Shown here one piece after another: positions 35,286 through 49,305 of a DNA stretch of 64,000 nucleotides (position 1 is the stretch's first letter; every line of letters starts with the position of its first letter). The stretch is taken from contig NC_079242.1 of NCBI RefSeq assembly GCF_028009165.1, forward strand, positions 4,216,001 to 4,280,000. Reading direction: 5' to 3'. Source of the DNA: Akanthomyces muscarius (Eukaryota; Ascomycota; Sordariomycetes; Hypocreales; Cordycipitaceae). The notes under the pieces are model-generated. The model saw nothing but the letters and a program-made list of their open reading frames with translations, did not search any database and was not told the DNA's origin. The translations under genes and the position numbers were made by a program.

Positions 35286-35784
35286 TGTGGCGGTTTTCTT
35301 TTACAAGGGCAGAGGCTCGTGGTTTGCTTGCCGTTGCGAGATTCGAGATGGTGTTGAGGGAAGTGAACGGTCTATGGCATCAAACTTAGCGAGAAAAATA
35401 TGTGTGCCCCCACGGTCTGCCCTAATCAAAAGCTGCACGCCAGTGGCCGACGGTGTGGAGGTGTGGAGCACGTTTCTCGGTACTGCATTACATAATCTTC
35501 AGGAAGATCCAAGTCACTTGAGGATCCACTTCTATTGTGTCTGCATGCACTATTGCATTTGTGCGCGAGAGACGTCTGCATGGATTCTGCGGCTTTTCTT
35601 TTCTTTTTTGTGTGTGTATATATGTGTGTGTGTGTGTATAACTAACCGGTAGGGATACGTTGATGTGATGAGACTACCTGATTTACCTATACGAGGCACC
35701 AGCTACACCAATGCCACCTAGCGCGCGAGAGCCCCCGTGGTCTTGTATTATGCGGGAGGCTGTAACAAAGCAGCACGAGCACAA
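35286..35784. other. Intergenic: RPL12 promoter and SEC23 3' flank
   Basis: Both neighbours are on the minus strand. Contains the TG microsatellite listed separately. A plus-strand open frame of about 120 codons has no family features. Confidence 0.5.
35610..35638. repeat. TG/TA dinucleotide microsatellite
   Basis: Alternating TG with short TA interruptions, upstream of RPL12. Confidence 0.9.
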
Positions 35785-38430
<2,646 letters not shown>

Positions 38431-38871
38431 CTTCCGCGATACAGAGCACAATCTCGCTAGTATTCAAGATTTGGATGCTCAAGGTCTGTATGTCCACGAA
38501 ATTCTCGGCTTGCGTCACTTGGATTCATTCGTAGTTCCGAGAAACTGTTGCCTCAGCGTCGAAGCTAAGGAGGGACATATCCCACAACATGCACCGTACC
38601 TCGTAGTGGACAGTTCGCCGCCCCACTTTTCTGCCCAGCTACACAGCCTACACCCCTTGCCCCCAGCGTGCCCAGCCAGGTGCCAGTTCACATTGATTGG
38701 AGGTAGGTAGGAGAGGTCCACCACTAGTATTACCTACCTAGCTAATAACTGATTCAAAGTACGAAGTGTAATTTTTTTTAAAGCACAATCTGGTGCGGGT
38801 TGTGTTAGTATCTGTATGTTCTGCGTCGACTGCTATAGAATCTCTTGGCAACTGGAACCCCATACAGATAC
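38431..38871. promoter_or_regulatory. Shared promoter region of SEC23 and the ABHD11-like gene
   Basis: Divergent starts 441 nt apart. Includes repeated TACCTACC-like stretches near 38702-38745. No gene. Confidence 0.4.
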
Positions 38872-40076
38872 ATGATGCTGTTAGCTGCTGGTAGGAAGAC
38901 CGTGCCTATGGTACCTTGCTATCGCGTCGGACTACAGAATGCACGACGCTGCGTCCAAACTGAAGCTCACCTGAAGCTGACTTACGATCTCCACGAACCT
39001 CCAAAGCCTCGAACAACGCCTGAGCAGGCACCGATTATTTTTATGCATGGGCTGTTTGGCTCAAAGAAAAACAATCGAGCTATGAGCAAGTAAGGGGCTT
39101 TCGTATCGCGAATTTTGGTCCGAATAAATACTGAGACTTTCTAGGGCGTTGGCTCGGGATTTGGGCAGATACGTATATGCCTTGGTATGACGATATTTCG
39201 AGCCACCGAGAGACTGTTGATTAACGATGACAGGACCTGAGAAACCATGGCCAATCTCCTCATGACAAACAGCATGACTACTTGTCCATGGCAGAAGACG
39301 TCTCTAGTTTCATCGGTGATCACGGCCTTCAGAATACTACCCTGATAGGCCATTCTATGTAAGTGATGGCTCTGGAGGAAGACTCACATCATCTCTGCGT
39401 CAAACCGCTTACCATGGCGGATCTCCGCCTGTGCAGGGGAGCCAAGACTGCTATGGCACTGGCTCTGCAGTCACCACACAGCGTGGCAGACATTGTTGCT
39501 GTCGACAATGCCCCCGTGGACGCGTTGCTAGGCTCGGATTTCTCATCTTATATTCGTGGCATGAAAAAAGTAGACCAGTCTCACGTCACAAAGTTGGCGG
39601 AAGCAGATAAGATTCTACAAGAAGTAGAAAAGGTCCGTCGTTTGCTCGATCATTCTTTGGATCATTTGACGCTTACTCGTTGGCTTGCAGTCCCTTCCGA
39701 TTCGACAATTTCTTCTGGGAAATCTTCATCGCGAGCCTGGTCAAAAGACACAGACATTCAGAATACCTCTCGATACACTTGGCGTTGCACTGGGCCACCT
39801 TGGCGATTTTCCCTTTAAAGATCCAACTCAAGTTCGTTTCGAGAAGCCAGCTCTATTTGTGCGCGGAACCAAAAGCAAATACGTGCCCGATGAAGTGCTT
39901 CCTGTGGTCGGGCAGTTTTTCCCCAGATTTCGTTTGGTTGACATTGACGCTGGCCACTGGGTTATTTCAGAACAGCCAGAGGAGTTCAGACGAGGTAGCT
40001 GCCCTTGTCCAAACAACAATGAACATATGCTGACCCCTTCCTAGCTGTTGTGGAATTTCTGCAGAATAAAGACTAA
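38872..40076 (+). CDS. Mitochondrial alpha/beta hydrolase, ABHD11/IMO32-like
   Basis: Serine hydrolase of the ABHD11 family (yeast Imo32), mitochondrial; human ABHD11 supports lipoylated 2-oxoglutarate dehydrogenase. Exons 38872..39089, 39145..39184, 39234..39358, 39437..39632, 39691..39994 and 40045..40076 give 304 aa. The oxyanion motif is IIFMHGLFGSKKNN. The segment DLRNHGQSPHD is typical. The nucleophile elbow is GHSMGAK, created by splicing across the third intron. The catalytic His is in DAGHWVISEQPEEF, and the protein ends VVEFLQNKD. The N-terminus (MMLLAAGRKTVPMVPCYRVG) is basic and amphipathic, consistent with a mitochondrial presequence. The donor of the fourth intron is GTCCGT, weaker than its neighbours. 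Confidence 0.92.
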
Positions 40077-40482
40077 GTTACACTTATTCATTTCCTACAC
40101 GCGGCAGAATGGTTCTACTATACCGCAGAAGCCCGTGTAGGCAAGCTATACGTGGAATGAGACTGTGCCGCAGCATTCCTCGTTGCCAGTGCTGCGGATA
40201 GGTTGTTGTGTGATGAAGCTGAAGCTGTAACATGTCAGGCAAAGGCCCATATAGAGACATCATACCCATGGCACGGTGTAGAAATCACATTAGTTTAATC
40301 CACGACAGGTTGCAGCGTGCTCAAATGAACAAAAAGCCTTGTACCGTATCATTAGCGACATAATCTAACCCCTAGCCGCCGTAGAGACAATGCGCCATTT
40401 GCCATGACCGAAACAATGCCAAAAATGAGGTCTCCCCCTCGAGACAGCCTATAAATTTTCCCACATATTTTTCTTCTCGCAT
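40077..40482. other. Intergenic, convergent 3' ends
   Basis: Between the stops of the ABHD11-like gene and RPS1. No gene seen. Confidence 0.6.
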
Positions 40483-41480
40483 TTAAACCTCCTCCAGGAC
40501 ACGCTCCTTGAACTCCCGCTCGACCTTCTGGCCCTGGTCATCCGTCCCCGACTCGCCGTGAAGAGCCATCAGAGCACCCAGATCAAACTTGGGAGCCTTC
40601 AGAAGCTTAACCTTGCGGATGTGTACCTAATATTCGTTAGCCTTGCCATCATGTAGCGGACGCGAAGCGTAGCATACGTTCTGCAGGGGGTAGATGCCCT
40701 GGGTGGCCTTCTCGATCTCGCGGCCAATGACCTCGGGAATAAGCTTGGAGGTAAGCTGGGTGAGGGTGCAGGTGGAAGCCTCACGCTGGATGATGTCGGT
40801 CATCTTGCGACGAATGGCACGGATTTGGGAAGAAGCGGCGTAGGTCGTCTTCTTAATCTGGTTCTGGCGGCGCTTGGTGAAGCCAATGGCGAAAAGACGG
40901 ATGAGATAATCATCAGTCGTCTTCACAGTGATGTTGGCCTCAATGAGGGACTGCCACTTGCGGACGAGGGAGCGCAGCTTGTCGGATGTGAAGTCGAGAC
41001 CGTGGAAGTTGGTCAGGCAGTTCTTGCCCTGAACCTCGTCGATACGGAGGCGAATCTTGCGGAACGAGTGATCCTCATCCTTCTGGAGATCAGCAAGGGA
41101 AACCTCGACGACACGCCCCTTCAGCGCGTCGTTGGCGTTCTTCAGACCGGTTGTACGGTTGACAAGGGTCTTGCCGACACTGTCAAAAATTGTTAGTTTC
41201 GGCAGCGCGGCTGGTCCAAGGTCGTGTTGATGCTTAAACTCACTCTCTGATGTTGAAAGGGTTGGGAGCCTGTGTTGAGATCGTCAGCACCGGTTGCGAC
41301 AATGTTTTTTCGTGGCGATGCATCTCACCTTAATGGAGTACCAATCCTTGCGAGAGAAGGGGTCGACGGTCTTCTTCTTGAGGCCCTTCTTGCCCTTAGA
41401 GAGTCTCTTGTTCCTGATCTGCGATTAGTATGCCGGATAATAGGACATGAGCTGGGAAATTCGTACTTTCCAACCGCCAT
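40483..41480 (-). CDS. RPS1: 40S ribosomal protein S1 (eS1/S3a)
   Basis: Component of the small ribosomal subunit. Exons 41467..41480, 41329..41413, 41244..41269, 40678..41179 and 40483..40626 give 256 aa, the family length. It starts [20 protein letters not shown], which needs the 14-nt first exon. The 26-nt third exon encodes APNPFNIRD, followed by [20 protein letters not shown]. Later motifs are [20 protein letters not shown] and [20 protein letters not shown]. The C-terminus is acidic ([11 protein letters not shown]). All introns are 51-64 nt with good donors. The very early first intron parallels RPL12. Confidence 0.97.
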
Positions 41481-42359
41481 GATTGCTGCCAAGTGTAATG
41501 AGCAATTGGAGGAATCAAAGATGCAGACGATGAGATGGAGGGGGATAATAATTTCAATTTCTTGTGTGCACCAATTTAGGCCTAAGCGAGCCCACAATAA
41601 CCAAGTTCGGCCGCCTGTTTATCCGGGTCCACTAGGTTTTCCATGAAAATTCTTGAAGCATCGTGGGTATCACGTGACCCTTACAGCATCCCCAGAGCCC
41701 GCAGACTTTGCCATTTCTGGCAAGAGACGGATATTCTGTAGATTTGGGTCATTAATACAAAATGTTTGACCGAACCAGCCCAGCAGTATCTTAATTTTCA
41801 GCCGGAGCAAGACGCAAATCCAGTCCTTGCGTAAATCCCAAGAAATTACCGGCAGGGTTTTCACACATTTCTCACAGCAACTTCCTCGAAGGCTGGCCGT
41901 GTGGCACGCTCCACAGCGCCATGTCGTGTGAGCCTGGTCATCTTATTAATCGGCTGCTATCTTGATCTATCTAGGGCGGCTCCTATTGTCAAGTAATTCA
42001 TTCTTGTTAAGTTGTTCCTATTAAGTTGTTCTTATTAAGTTGTTCTTATTAAGTTGTTCTTGTCAAGTTGTTCTTGTCAAGTTAGTCTAGTTTAGTCAAG
42101 TTATTCTTGTCTAGCCCACGACACTGAAGCATACCACAAAACTCTCTGGGTAGTTCAATTCTCATTCTTTGCATATTGGTATTGTAGCACTGGAAGCGAT
42201 TGTAGCAATGCTAGAAGCGATACGGTACATCATGGCCGCTGCGCCTACAAGCACTCAGGCCACGCTCATGACACTGGCGGTGAGACTCCAGTGGCATGAT
42301 GATAGTAACATCTGCTGCCGAGCGACGGCTATCTCACATTTGAATTTGTCAAAGATCGA
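41481..42359. other. Intergenic: RPS1 promoter and URC1 3' flank
   Basis: Both neighbours are on the minus strand. Contains a 14-bp tandem repeat (listed). A CTAGTGGACC-type stretch and a T-rich tract near RPS1 could serve as promoter. No gene seen. Confidence 0.5.
42007..42090. repeat. Six copies of a 14-bp tandem repeat
   Basis: Unit TTAAGTTGTTCTTA. TTAAG or TCAAG recurs at 42007, 42021, 42035, 42049, 42063 and 42077. The last copies drift to TCAAGTTGTTCTTG. Degenerate flanking copies extend to about 41987 and 42113. Confidence 0.9.
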
Positions 42360-44888
42360 TCAGTGATCGATGCTGCGCACTATCGTTAGTGAGAGTTCAT
42401 GCATCATGTTGGTTGAAGTCGGGCCGTACTCTTCCCACATCCTGCCCTGGACAGACTCGAGCTGCTCCGACGTCAAGCGTGTTCCCGCAGTAAAGTATCC
42501 TGTAACTTGTTAGGGTGATATTGTTCACATGCTCACATTCTCACCAACCAGCTGTAATTTTGGCATCAATCTCTACTCGTGAATCTGCAGGGATCAGCTC
42601 TTCAGGTAGCTCGACTCTCTCGTGAATGGGAATTCTGATCCGTCGGTCAGTACCATTGTCTATTGATAATTGTAGGTAACCATACCCTTGGCCAACGATG
42701 GCATCATGCTTCATGCTGCGACTGCTCAGTATACAACTTGGCTGAAACTGTTATGTGCTAACTCACTTGCTCATGCTAAGCATGCGATCGATTTTCTTGA
42801 TGCCAAGCCAGTGGAGGATGTCGGGCATGAGCGCCTGGAATCTCATGTCTTTTACTCCAGCAATGTTCTCGGTTCGGGTGAAGTAATCCGATGCTCGATC
42901 AGCTCCACGTTTGCGGGCGTTGTAGACCACTGCACGAGTTAATGGGGGCACGGACTCTGAAGATAGGTTTGTTTGCTTACGATACTGCGTTGCAAGTTAG
43001 CAGAAGCTCACCTGTGTTGAGATAAATTCACATACCTTTGTCACTTCGCCCAGTGCTCTTCCCTCTTTTCTGAAATAGATGACGACACCACTACCTCCAT
43101 TCTGAGCTTCCTTTACTGCCTCTTCTATACCGAAGATCAGGTATGGCCGGCAGGTGCAGATATCGGATCCGAACACGTCGCTGCCATTGCACTGCACGCA
43201 AAGTACCAGTTATTGCCTGGTCCATTCTCAGATGTTGGAAACATACATACCTCGTCATGGATTCGTAGTGACAGACGAACAGACTCGTCCGACATTTTGC
43301 TCGGATCGCCAAAGCAATAAACGGTGAGGCCTCCTTTGCATCCAGTCAGTGAACGATTTTCCTTCTCCTTCTATCATTTCTGGGAAGCCACAAACCTATT
43401 GGCGGGAGAAACACCTTGATATCGCCACGAGTGATCAACTGGATGTTGTCAGTTTGCTATTACACGCCATACGAGCTCGGCTACTTGCCTCTGGATAGCT
43501 ACCGCCAGTGTGCTCAAACAGCGAACGGCGCAGAGTTGCCTCATCTAGCAGGACTAGTCAAAATCAACTCATCACAGGAGTGGCCGAAAAAATTCTCACC
43601 TATTCCGAATCGTTCAGCAACACCTGGAAGATACCAAACCTGAAAGAAGTAAGCGGACGCGGCGTCTGACGGACGTGGTACGTACAGGTTCTACCGCAAA
43701 TTTGGTGACGGCCAATTCTCCTTGCTTGTTCAAGCAAACCTTTCCATCGGGGATACTAATTCAGTCAGAACCATCGTTATTATTGATACTTACTCTGACA
43801 TACAGTCTGCCGGCTCGCACGCTGTCTTCCAATTCGGGTAGCTGGTTAGATGGCAAAGGTTAGTATCAGCAGCTGCACACTTCCTATATAAAAACTTGCC
43901 TTCATATGCGCTTTCGTGATAGCAATGGTGGGTCGCAGATCAACTACACAGATATTAATATAGAGTTGTCTCTTTCTTCAAGCAGTTTAGACGCACTGTT
44001 TTCTTTTTCCATAACGTCTTTATACTGCCACGGTGTAAGATGGCCCCAGGGATCCATGGCTACAATTTTCTTCTTGTCGCCCCATTGAGGAAATGGCCCG
44101 ATCTTCGCGGCGGGTTCGGTGTTGGTGAAGTCGGGTCTATCTACCATGTCAGAATGAATCTTGTAGAGCTGCGACCAGGCTGTACCTGTGGTCCGTGTTG
44201 AGCTCTTTGCTGGCGACCGCCAGTGCGTAGTATACTGAGTAGGAGCCACCACTGCGCAGTTTTGTCAGTACTATGACGAAGGCACTCTGAGAGTACTACT
44301 CACTGTGCTACAGTGCTGGTTAGTCGCGGGTTGCGTGGCGCTGCATATTTAGGCATGGAATATACTTGCCTCCCACAGCTGTCAAGAGCGACGGACGATT
44401 AGCTTCAAGCTGAGCTTTGTCATTCCAGTGTGCGTCGCAGAATACGAACCATTTCTCCGGCGTATAGTACTTGGAAGTCGAGAAACAGCAACTGGACCTC
44501 GCCTCTCAGGGTCTGCGTTTCCCCAGTCGAGTGGAATGGGGTCGATACCGATCTGCTTCGGATACGTACTGGCCTAATGAGTTTCACGTTGCAATCGAAT
44601 ATACGATTGGACAAGACAAGCATACGTGAGCACGATACGGGATGTGAAGCCCGACTTTGGAGACGGTGACGATAAATTCTGCAGCTCTGGTCCTGTCTCG
44701 CTCGGGTCATTCTGGCCAGCGCTGGTTGGGTCTCGCTGGAGTACTGTTGACGATACAGTTGAATCAGGCTGTTGCTGCACGCCAATGGCTGCTGTGAGCG
44801 AGTCGACAGCACTGGCTAGCTGGGACTGTGCATGGCGCAGCTCGCTCAGCGAGTTAACAATATTCAGGCCATTGCCAGAGTGAGCCAT
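42360..44888 (-). CDS. URC1: Uracil catabolism protein URC1 (GTP cyclohydrolase II-like), 19 exons
   Basis: Relative of RibA/GTP cyclohydrolase II that in Lachancea kluyveri is needed to degrade uracil. The model gives 517 aa. Exons: 44626..44888, 44450..44568, 44370..44378, 44304..44307, 44186..44251, 43997..44136, 43900..43943, 43804..43841, 43686..43755, 43600..43639, 43489..43544, 43396..43438, 43251..43333, 43036..43191, 42981..42984, 42767..42929, 42686..42715, 42549..42634, 42360..42499. The spliced order rebuilds the family strings LDWGNADPERRGPV, NAVGAHGGSYSVYYALAVAS, TIAITKAHMKLPE, WYLPGVAERFGI, RIHDECNGSDVFGSDICTC (zinc Cys triad), VVIYFRKEGRALGEVTKY and FRTENIAGVKDMRFQALMPD-like text. 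Introns 3, 7 and 11 begin GCAAGT (GC-AG). Exons 3, 4 and 15 are 9, 4 and 4 nt. The family call is firm; the microexons rest on matching remembered homologues. Confidence 0.88.
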
Positions 44889-45670
44889 TGTAGCTTCGTG
44901 ACGGGTTAGGTTAGGTAGTTGTATTACCACAATGCTATGGTAGAGAAAAAACAGTACGTTCAGGCTGCGCAATGAGAGGGAGAGCTTCGATTGAGTGTTG
45001 TGTTATTAAGAAGAGGGGAAGAGAGGGGGCAGCTTCTCTTGCTGCACAGTTGAGGCCGGGTGCCTTAAAAGCTCGGCCCCGTTGAATGCGCCACGCCAGG
45101 TGACCACCCATTCATTACCTTACGCTACCCGCAACAGATCGGCCAATCAAACAGCCGCCGATACCAGGATGCCGATATCAGCCCAACGATAGCATAGCGC
45201 ATCTACGCCGAAAGTGCCCAGGCACATATCGCAATCAATTTCTTGGGCCCGTGACAGCCCGTTGTACTTGCCGGTATCAAACATCGTTTTTTTGCCGCCT
45301 CACTGGTGCGTTTCTGTGTTTGCGAACCAGCGTGTCTATCCAGTGCCCAGCTACCATCTCCGATTTACAGCCGATTCAGAGCTCCAGCACTGTGCTAGTG
45401 GTGGGGATAATGCTTGCTCCCCGCGGGGTACCCAACTGTCAAAGTAGCTCAGGTACCAGCCACCGGTACAGAAGTTCCCGCCCCACCCAAAGGTCGGCGC
45501 TGTGGCGGGGCACGCCGTACAGTATGCAATTTACGAGTTGTGATAAGATATGTAACTAACGCGCATGTGTAAGACTTGACCCGCGACGGCCATGCGCACT
45601 GTGTTGCCCTCCAGGACACCTCCAAGGCGCAAACTAGACCCAGGTCAAAAGCTCTGGTGCCGCAGTCAAT
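44889..45670. promoter_or_regulatory. Shared upstream region of URC1 and ELF1
   Basis: Divergent starts 782 nt apart. A CCAAT box at 45143-45147 sits directly between CGG (45140-45142) and CCG (45155-45157), an inverted half-site pair with 12-nt spacing that could suit a Zn2Cys6 regulator. No binding data; inference. No gene seen. Confidence 0.35.
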
Positions 45671-46226
45671 ATGGGCAAACGCAAGTCATCACAGAAGCCT
45701 ATGGGCCCCAAGAAGGCAATGAGATTCTTCGACGCTACGTACGATATAACATCGTTCTGACCACCAACAGGCCGATCCTCTACCTACCACATTTACGTGC
45801 TTATTCTGCAACCACGAGAAGTCAGTCACGGTGAAACTTGATCGCAAGGCCGGTGTTGGCCAGTTAGATTGCCGCATTTGTGGTCAGAAATTCCAGTGCG
45901 CCGTCAACTGTATGTCATGACTCCTTGCAATATGCTACGGCTACTCGCTCATGACTATGCTTTAGACCTCTCCGCCGCCGTGGATGTGTACGGAGAATGG
46001 GTGGATGCCGCAGGTACGATATTTCCGATTCTTCGACTTCCGACACAGGCTAAACATTGATGTAGAGGCTGTCGCGAAAGAAGACAGTGCACGCGCCAGC
46101 TACACGGGCACCGCGAGAGCACCGCCATCGAGGCGAGATCGAGCCGAGGAGGATGCGACAAGCGATCGTGACGAGTCTCACCGATACGGCGGCGAGAGTA
46201 TCGTAGCGGACGACGAAGACGACTGA
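45671..46226 (+). CDS. ELF1: Transcription elongation factor ELF1 (ELOF1)
   Basis: Small zinc-binding elongation factor that travels with RNA polymerase II and, in yeast and human, supports transcription-coupled repair. Exons 45671..45715, 45771..45909, 45966..46013 and 46066..46226 give 130 aa. It starts [15 protein letters not shown]. The zinc ribbon is CLFCNHEKS then [10 protein letters not shown] (CXXC...CXXC), followed by [15 protein letters not shown], all invariant in the family. The acidic tail ([10 protein letters not shown]) is longer than in yeast, as usual in filamentous fungi. The first intron begins GC (GCAATG, 55 nt, branch TTCTGAC, acceptor ACAG). No GT donor in the stretch gives an intron of workable length. 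It is convergent with UPRT, 99 nt apart. Confidence 0.93.
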
Positions 46227-46325
46227 GCCATTGTATATGCTTTATCAAACACCGCTCGTATTTCCCGACCACAGCGACAATGGCGCAGAGCTTCGGCGCG
46301 CGCGCCGCAGTCGACCACGGCTTAC

Positions 46326-47310
<985 letters not shown>

Positions 47311-48320
47311 TCTTACTTCGGAGACTGTTCTGCTTGGCAAGATTGTTGCAACTGACGAGCTTTGAGGCTGGGTGGTTGAGTTAAAGAAGCTCTCACCACA
47401 CACAGAATTGGTGTGGTGCGATGCCCCACCTCACGGCCAGGTCCGATAGATAGATATCCGTACATTGGTGTTGAAAACAGCCTCTTTGTTAAAGAAAGAA
47501 AAACGCCTGTGAAACAATTGTTCACTTGCCTGTTAAAACGCGATTTTGGGTGTCACCCACTTGGCTGCTAATAATAGTATTACTGTGGCCGTTTTCGTTC
47601 AGTTTAGCATATCACTGTTAGCCTTTTTAAAAGGTGTGCTATTTTCTTTTTGTCTGGTCAGTGGTCGAGTGCCGTGGTGGAATTCTTTTTTTTTTTTTTT
47701 TGCAAGCTTCACTTCAATAGGTAGACACTGATGACGCGGGGAAAAAAAAAACTATGGCCAGCTGCCACCAGTTCTTGTATATACCATATGTATCATTCTA
47801 ATTTATTTCTGGTGCCTGCTGGCTTTTTTTTTCACTTGAATTTTGGTCATCTTTCAAGCAGAGGGGCGACGCAATAATACTTCTTTTTTTCATGGTCTCT
47901 GAGGTCGCTCTTTTTACAATTTCTTCTGCCCGCGGCACAAGTTGCCGCTATAATAAATAGTAGAGGTCCGCACGTTGCAATTATTTACGAGGAGAAGAAA
48001 GATAAGCCCAGTGTGAATTTATAAAACTCGATAACAAATACTTCATGAATCGTCTTTCTTTCTTTTATATCTTTTCCTCACCGCCATAGTTTCAGCAATA
48101 CTTCGTAGGCACACTTCTCGCGATGCCAGATTCGTAGTATCCACTTCCCATGCTAAGTTCCTCCCCTGTTCCTTTTCAGCCCAGGTCTCGGGACAGATGC
48201 CACACGCTGGTTCCTAGGAGTACGCCTATAACTGGCCATAGCAAAGTTCACCCGAGGCGATCGATACGCCAACAGCAGCTGCAGCAAAAGTACCACAAGC
48301 ACGGCACAGAAGAATTCGCA
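47311..48320. promoter_or_regulatory. Shared upstream region of UPRT and HAM1
   Basis: Divergent starts 1.0 kb apart. AT-rich with several homopolymer runs, including T16 at 47686-47701 and A9 near 47741. An open frame runs from 48150 into HAM1, but the family start is the ATG at 48321. No other gene. Confidence 0.4.
47686..47701. repeat. Poly-T tract (16 nt)
   Basis: Homopolymer in the UPRT/HAM1 intergenic region; length may vary by sequencing error. Confidence 0.85.
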
Positions 48321-49199
48321 ATGGCTCCACGTGTGCATTTTATCACAGGCAATGCGAACAAGCTAAGCGAGGTGAAAGCTATTCTTGAGCCCGAAATTGA
48401 AGTACAAAGTCTTTCCATCGATTTGGAAGAGGTACAAGGCTCGGTGGAGGAAGTAACTCTGTCAAAATGTCAGAGAGCAGCAGATATAGTGAGTAGTCGA
48501 GGCTACGCTCACCAAAGCCCCCGAGCTCTGATATTGATGGAACGGTCACTCTTGCAGGTTGATGGGCCTGTATTGGTGGAAGATACCGCGTTGTGCTTCA
48601 ATGCATTGGGTGGCCTGCCTGGGGTTTACATGTACGCGAAGCCTTTCATCCTACACCTCCTAGACAGAGCTTCGTTGACAATGCCTTTCCAGCAAGTGGT
48701 TCCTAACAACTATTGGTCTCGATGGCCTGAACAACCTTCTAGCTGCCTACTCAGACAAGTCTGCTGATGCTGTCTGCACCTTCGGCTATTCTGAAGGCAG
48801 AGGTAAAGCGCCGATGCTTTTCCAAGGCCGCTGCCCTGTAAGTAGCTAGCTGCTCGCATGTCGATTCGTCCTGAAAGCCGACCAAGGCTCAAATGAATAA
48901 CGCTGTCTGCATAGGGCAAAATCGTGCCCGCACGCGGCCCGACACGATTTGGTATGTCCATAATAGACTCATCATCAGCCTTGCTCGACGTGCTGACAAG
49001 AAAAAAAGGTTGGGATCCCGTCTTTGAGCACGACGGCAAGACGTAAGTCTATAGATATGAGATTGCTGACATGACATGACTAACGTTCAACTATAGATTC
49101 GCCGAAATGGAACCTGAAGAGAAGAACCAAATTTCTCATCGGGGTAGAGCGCTCGGCAAGCTGCAGAAGCATTTTGAGAAGAACGCAGCTACAGCTTGA
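48321..49199 (+). CDS. HAM1: Inosine triphosphate pyrophosphatase HAM1/ITPA
   Basis: Hydrolyses ITP, dITP and XTP to the monophosphates, clearing non-canonical purines from nucleotide pools. Exons 48321..48488, 48558..48631, 48693..48837, 48915..48951, 49009..49042 and 49097..49199 give 186 aa, the family length. The substrate motif [14 protein letters not shown] lies at about residues 9-22. Then [39 protein letters not shown], the conserved GPTRFGWDPVF and [20 protein letters not shown]. Intron lengths are 54-77 nt and all junctions keep frame. It is convergent with the C78 peptidase, 106 nt apart. It lies beside two uracil-metabolism genes, which may be coincidence. Confidence 0.95.
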
Positions 49200-49305
49200 A
49201 AGCAATCTGGTCAATGCATCAAATCAGTAATATCTGCTGCGATCAAGTGAGACTGCGTTCAAAAGTCGTTAGATGGCAAAGTCCTCGATAAAATGACAGC
49301 ACATA

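Noticed and set aside
35287..35652. 121-codon plus-strand ORF upstream of RPL12
   Set aside because: Ends in the TG microsatellite, has no domain, and occupies the RPL12 promoter.
44379..44520. A protein-like open frame (YYTPEKWFVFCDAHWND...) spanning URC1 intron 2
   Set aside because: It is out of frame with both flanking exons, begins after a stop, and the region has a good donor (GTTCGT), branch (GCTAAT) and acceptor (GACAG). The flanking frames match the URC1 family without it. Kept only as a curiosity.
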